This document shows, piece after piece, positions 22,670-23,553 of a stretch of DNA of 23,553 bases. The stretch is from the NCBI GenBank assembly GCA_005883905.1, contig VAYD01000193.1, positions 1-23,553 on the forward strand, in the 5' to 3' direction. The position numbers and the translations under genes were made by a program. Source of the stretch: Actinomycetota bacterium. Lineage in GTDB: Bacteria; Actinomycetota; Thermoleophilia; Solirubrobacterales; Solirubrobacteraceae. The notes below the pieces were generated by a model, which did no database searches, was not told the origin of the DNA, and saw nothing but the letters and a program-made list of their open reading frames with translations. Within the stretch, counting starts at the first letter, position 1. The number at the start of each line of letters is the position of its first letter.

Positions 22670-23553
22670 GTGCTCACCACCAGGATCGCGGTGACCAGGG
22701 CGTTCACTGTCGCCAGCGGCAGCAGGATCTTCCAGCCGAAGCTCATCAGCTGGTCGTAGCGCAGGCGCGGCAGCGTCGCGCGGATCCAGATGAAGAAGAA
22801 GATGAAGATGGACATCTTCCCGAGCACCACGAACGGATCCACCCAGCCGGGCGGGTGGATCCCGAACGGCATCAGCCAGCCGCCCAGGAAGATCGTCGTG
22901 ACAACGCCCGAGATCACGACAACGTTGAGGTACTCGGCGAAGTAGTAGCTGGCGAACCGCCCGCCGCCGTACTCGGTGTTGTAGCCACCGACCAGCTCGG
23001 CGTCGGCCTCGACGAGGTCGAACGGCGCGCGATTGGACTCCGCGAACGACGCCGTCAGGAAGATGATGAAGCCGACGAACTGCGGGACGATGTACCACAT
23101 GCCCTGCTGGGCGCCGACGATGCCGGTGAGGCTGATCGTCTGGGCCGTCATCACGACGCCCACGAGCGCCAGCCCTTGGGCGACCTCGTAGGAGATCAGC
23201 TGCGCGGCGGCGCGCATCGAGCCCAGGAACGAGTACTTCGAACCGCTGGCCCAGCCGCCGAGCATGACCCCGTAGAAGGCGATCGCGCCGAAGGCCAAGA
23301 GATAGAGGAGCCCGATCGAGACATCGACGCCGTAGAACCCGACGGGCGTCCCGAAGATGTCCTGCGTGCGGCCGAACGGGATGACCGCGAACACCGCGAC
23401 CGCGCACGTGATCGAGATGATCGGCGCCAGCGCGAACAGCCAGCCGATCGAGGTCTTCGGCCGGAACTGCTCCTTGGTCAGCAGCTTGAGGATGTCGGCC
23501 ATGGGCTGGGCGAACCCGAACGGCCCGACGCGGTTGGGCCCGAAGCGGTGCTG
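22666..23553 (-). CDS. nuoH: NADH-quinone oxidoreductase subunit H (5' end outside window)
   Basis: NuoH forms much of the quinone chamber of complex I. The visible 295 codons begin in mid-gene with QHRFGPNRVGPFGFAQPMAD, a highly conserved block after the first helix, so the ATG at 23502 is internal and the true start lies beyond the right edge. Further conserved parts are AAAQLISYEVAQGLALVGV, the acidic quinone-site loop AESNRAPFDLVEADAELVGG, GGGRFASYYFAEY and FIWIRATLPRLRYDQLM. The stop overlaps the nuoI start. No internal gap is apparent. Confidence 0.96.
   Translation of the reverse strand, partial: QHRFGPNRVGPFGFAQPMADILKLLTKEQFRPKTSIGWLFALAPIISITCAVAVFAVIPFGRTQDIFGTPVGFYGVDVSIGLLYLLAFGAIAFYGVMLGGWASGSKYSFLGSMRAAAQLISYEVAQGLALVGVVMTAQTISLTGIVGAQQGMWYIVPQFVGFIIFLTASFAESNRAPFDLVEADAELVGGYNTEYGGGRFASYYFAEYLNVVVISGVVTTIFLGGWLMPFGIHPPGWVDPFVVLGKMSIFIFFFIWIRATLPRLRYDQLMSFGWKILLPLATVNALVTAILVVST

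Noticed and set aside
1..23553. CRISPR arrays, tRNA, rRNA, phage or defence genes
   Set aside because: I looked for spaced direct repeats, cloverleaf-like sequences and relevant protein motifs on both strands and saw none.

Overview
The window is about 70% GC and densely packed, with operons on both strands and many 1-11 nt gene overlaps (ATGA, GTGA, TGATG). GTG and TTG starts are frequent. The gene content (Rieske-type NirD, nitrate reductase fused to a NAD(P)H-FAD/[2Fe-2S] module, double-length ThyX, NuoH-to-NuoN block) suggests an actinobacterium, most likely of the class Thermoleophilia (Solirubrobacter/Conexibacter-like). This assignment is inferred from overall protein character, not from a search.

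Layout. (1) 1-2630, minus strand: the first codons of fabH, then fabD, then a double-length ThyX-family protein. (2) 2740-6674, plus strand: a sulfate-uptake operon made of a sulfate-binding lipoprotein, cysT, cysW, a disrupted cysA, and a cysteine dioxygenase. A cysteine-free Rrf2 regulator lies convergent at its end, followed by a TetR gene. (3) 7867-15426, plus strand: an assimilatory nitrate operon narK-nirB-nirD-nasC in which nasC carries its own FAD and [2Fe-2S] electron-input module. (4) 15451-16128: a small DUF378 membrane protein, a 42-residue acidic protein, a 48-bp REP-like palindrome and the tail of a HAD phosphatase gene. (5) 16130-23553, minus strand: the membrane half of respiratory complex I, nuoH (cut by the window edge), nuoI, J, K, L, M and N.

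How the genes work together. Region 2 would import sulfate for cysteine synthesis, with the dioxygenase draining excess cysteine to its sulfinate and the Rrf2 protein as a plausible sulfur-status regulator. Region 3 would take up nitrate and reduce it to nitrite (NasC) and then ammonium (NirBD) with reduced pyridine nucleotide. Region 5 couples NADH oxidation to proton translocation.

Most of the window is ordinary metabolism. The points that deserve attention are three apparent short deletions (cysA about 61-64 nt with a frameshift, narK about 60 nt in frame, nasC about 50 nt in frame), a probable CTG start for cysT, a nitrate reductase whose electron-input module resembles that of its neighbour NirB down to a 32-nt identical run, replacement of the TM5 glutamate in NuoL (Ala) and NuoM (Asp), the two-domain ThyX, and the REP-like palindrome beside a truncated gene. 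I see no CRISPR array, tRNA, rRNA, intact transposon or phage gene.
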